From Nitrospinota bacterium (lineage in GTDB: Bacteria > Nitrospinota > Nitrospinia > Nitrospinales > Nitrospinaceae), in assembly GCA_027298165.1 (NCBI GenBank), contig JAPUGN010000048.1, forward strand, positions 1 through 6,046: 6,046 nucleotides of DNA, written 5' to 3'. Below are positions 5,843 through 6,046 of this stretch, in pieces. Under the pieces are notes generated by a model. It saw nothing but the letters and a program-made list of their open reading frames with translations. It was not told the DNA's origin and ran no database searches. Numbering within the stretch: position 1 is the stretch's first letter; every line of letters starts with the position of its first letter. The position numbers and the translations under genes are program-made.

Positions 5843-6046
5843 ATGACCACCGAAACCTTACCTGAAACCTTACCCGAAACTGAGACACCGGCCCCGGTGG
5901 TGCTCCCCGAAGAGGGTTCCCAACAGCAGACGGCCTATATGCCGTTGTATAAAGTGATCATGTGGGATGATAACGTGACCACCATGGAGTTTGTGATCCG
6001 CATGCTGGTCAGGGTGTTTGGCAAAGACCATCTGACCGCCGAAAAA
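5843..6046 (+). CDS. clpS: ClpS, ATP-dependent Clp protease adaptor, N-terminal part, runs off the window
   Basis: These 68 codons start a ClpS adaptor, which binds proteins carrying destabilising N-terminal residues and delivers them to ClpAP in the cytoplasm (N-end rule pathway). The core begins at YKVIMWDDNVTTMEFVIRML (36-55) and continues VRVFGKDHLTAEK. The D-D-N-x-T-x-M-E-F-V segment is the family signature and forms the substrate pocket with M48 and the DDN. The rest of the fold, including the histidine that helps grip the substrate amino group, lies beyond the edge. The first 35 residues form an acidic, threonine- and proline-rich extension built on a repeated ETLP unit; such N-terminal tails in ClpS engage the ClpA pore. 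No Shine-Dalgarno sequence precedes ATG 5843, and a -10-like box sits very close to it. No later start gives a better context. Confidence 0.93.
   Translation, partial: MTTETLPETLPETETPAPVVLPEEGSQQQTAYMPLYKVIMWDDNVTTMEFVIRMLVRVFGKDHLTAEK
5852..5880 (+). repeat. Tandem 12-base repeat in the clpS N-terminal extension
   Basis: GAAACCTTACCT (5852-5863) is followed directly by GAAACCTTACCC (5864-5875) and a partial third GAAAC. In frame it encodes ETLP-ETLP-ET. The single-base difference between copies suggests a recent duplication in a part of the protein with little structural constraint. Confidence 0.7.

Overview
The window reads as an ordinary chromosomal stretch of a Gram-negative bacterium of moderate GC content. 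It carries housekeeping genes in short or single-gene units, two secreted proteins with signal peptides, and no insertion sequence, phage gene, CRISPR array, tRNA or rRNA that I can see. The mix (siroheme nitrite/sulfite reductase, Nfu-type Fe-S carrier, YraN, ClpS, DUF3108 proteins) would fit a Nitrospinota- or deltaproteobacteria-like genome, but the sequence alone does not fix the taxon.

Left part (1-621): the first 93 codons of a siroheme/4Fe-4S nitrite or sulfite reductase run leftwards off the window. Its long upstream region contains two hairpins plus a complementary pair linking them, so the leader could switch between alternative folds. Middle-left (622-2250): a membrane methyltransferase of the isoprenylcysteine carboxyl methyltransferase (ICMT) type on the plus strand meets an unrecognised small membrane protein on the minus strand tail to tail. 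That protein in turn diverges, almost touching, from yraN.

Middle (2251-3653): an AT-rich gap with overlapping palindromes precedes an Nfu-type iron-sulfur carrier. Eight bases after it comes a 114-residue protein that I do not recognise and that is probably co-transcribed.

Right part (3677-6046): two tandem minus-strand genes encode exported DUF3108-type paralogues, about half identical over residues 57-208. The downstream copy has its own good sigma70-like promoter. The upstream copy diverges from clpS, whose first 68 codons run off the right edge. That clpS lacks an obvious ribosome binding site and may be leaderless.

Functional links are modest. The siroheme reductase and the Nfu carrier both concern Fe-S proteins, and ClpS and YraN are general housekeeping. 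The least explained elements are the reductase leader, the operator-like palindromes before the Nfu gene, the small protein next to it, and the DUF3108 pair.
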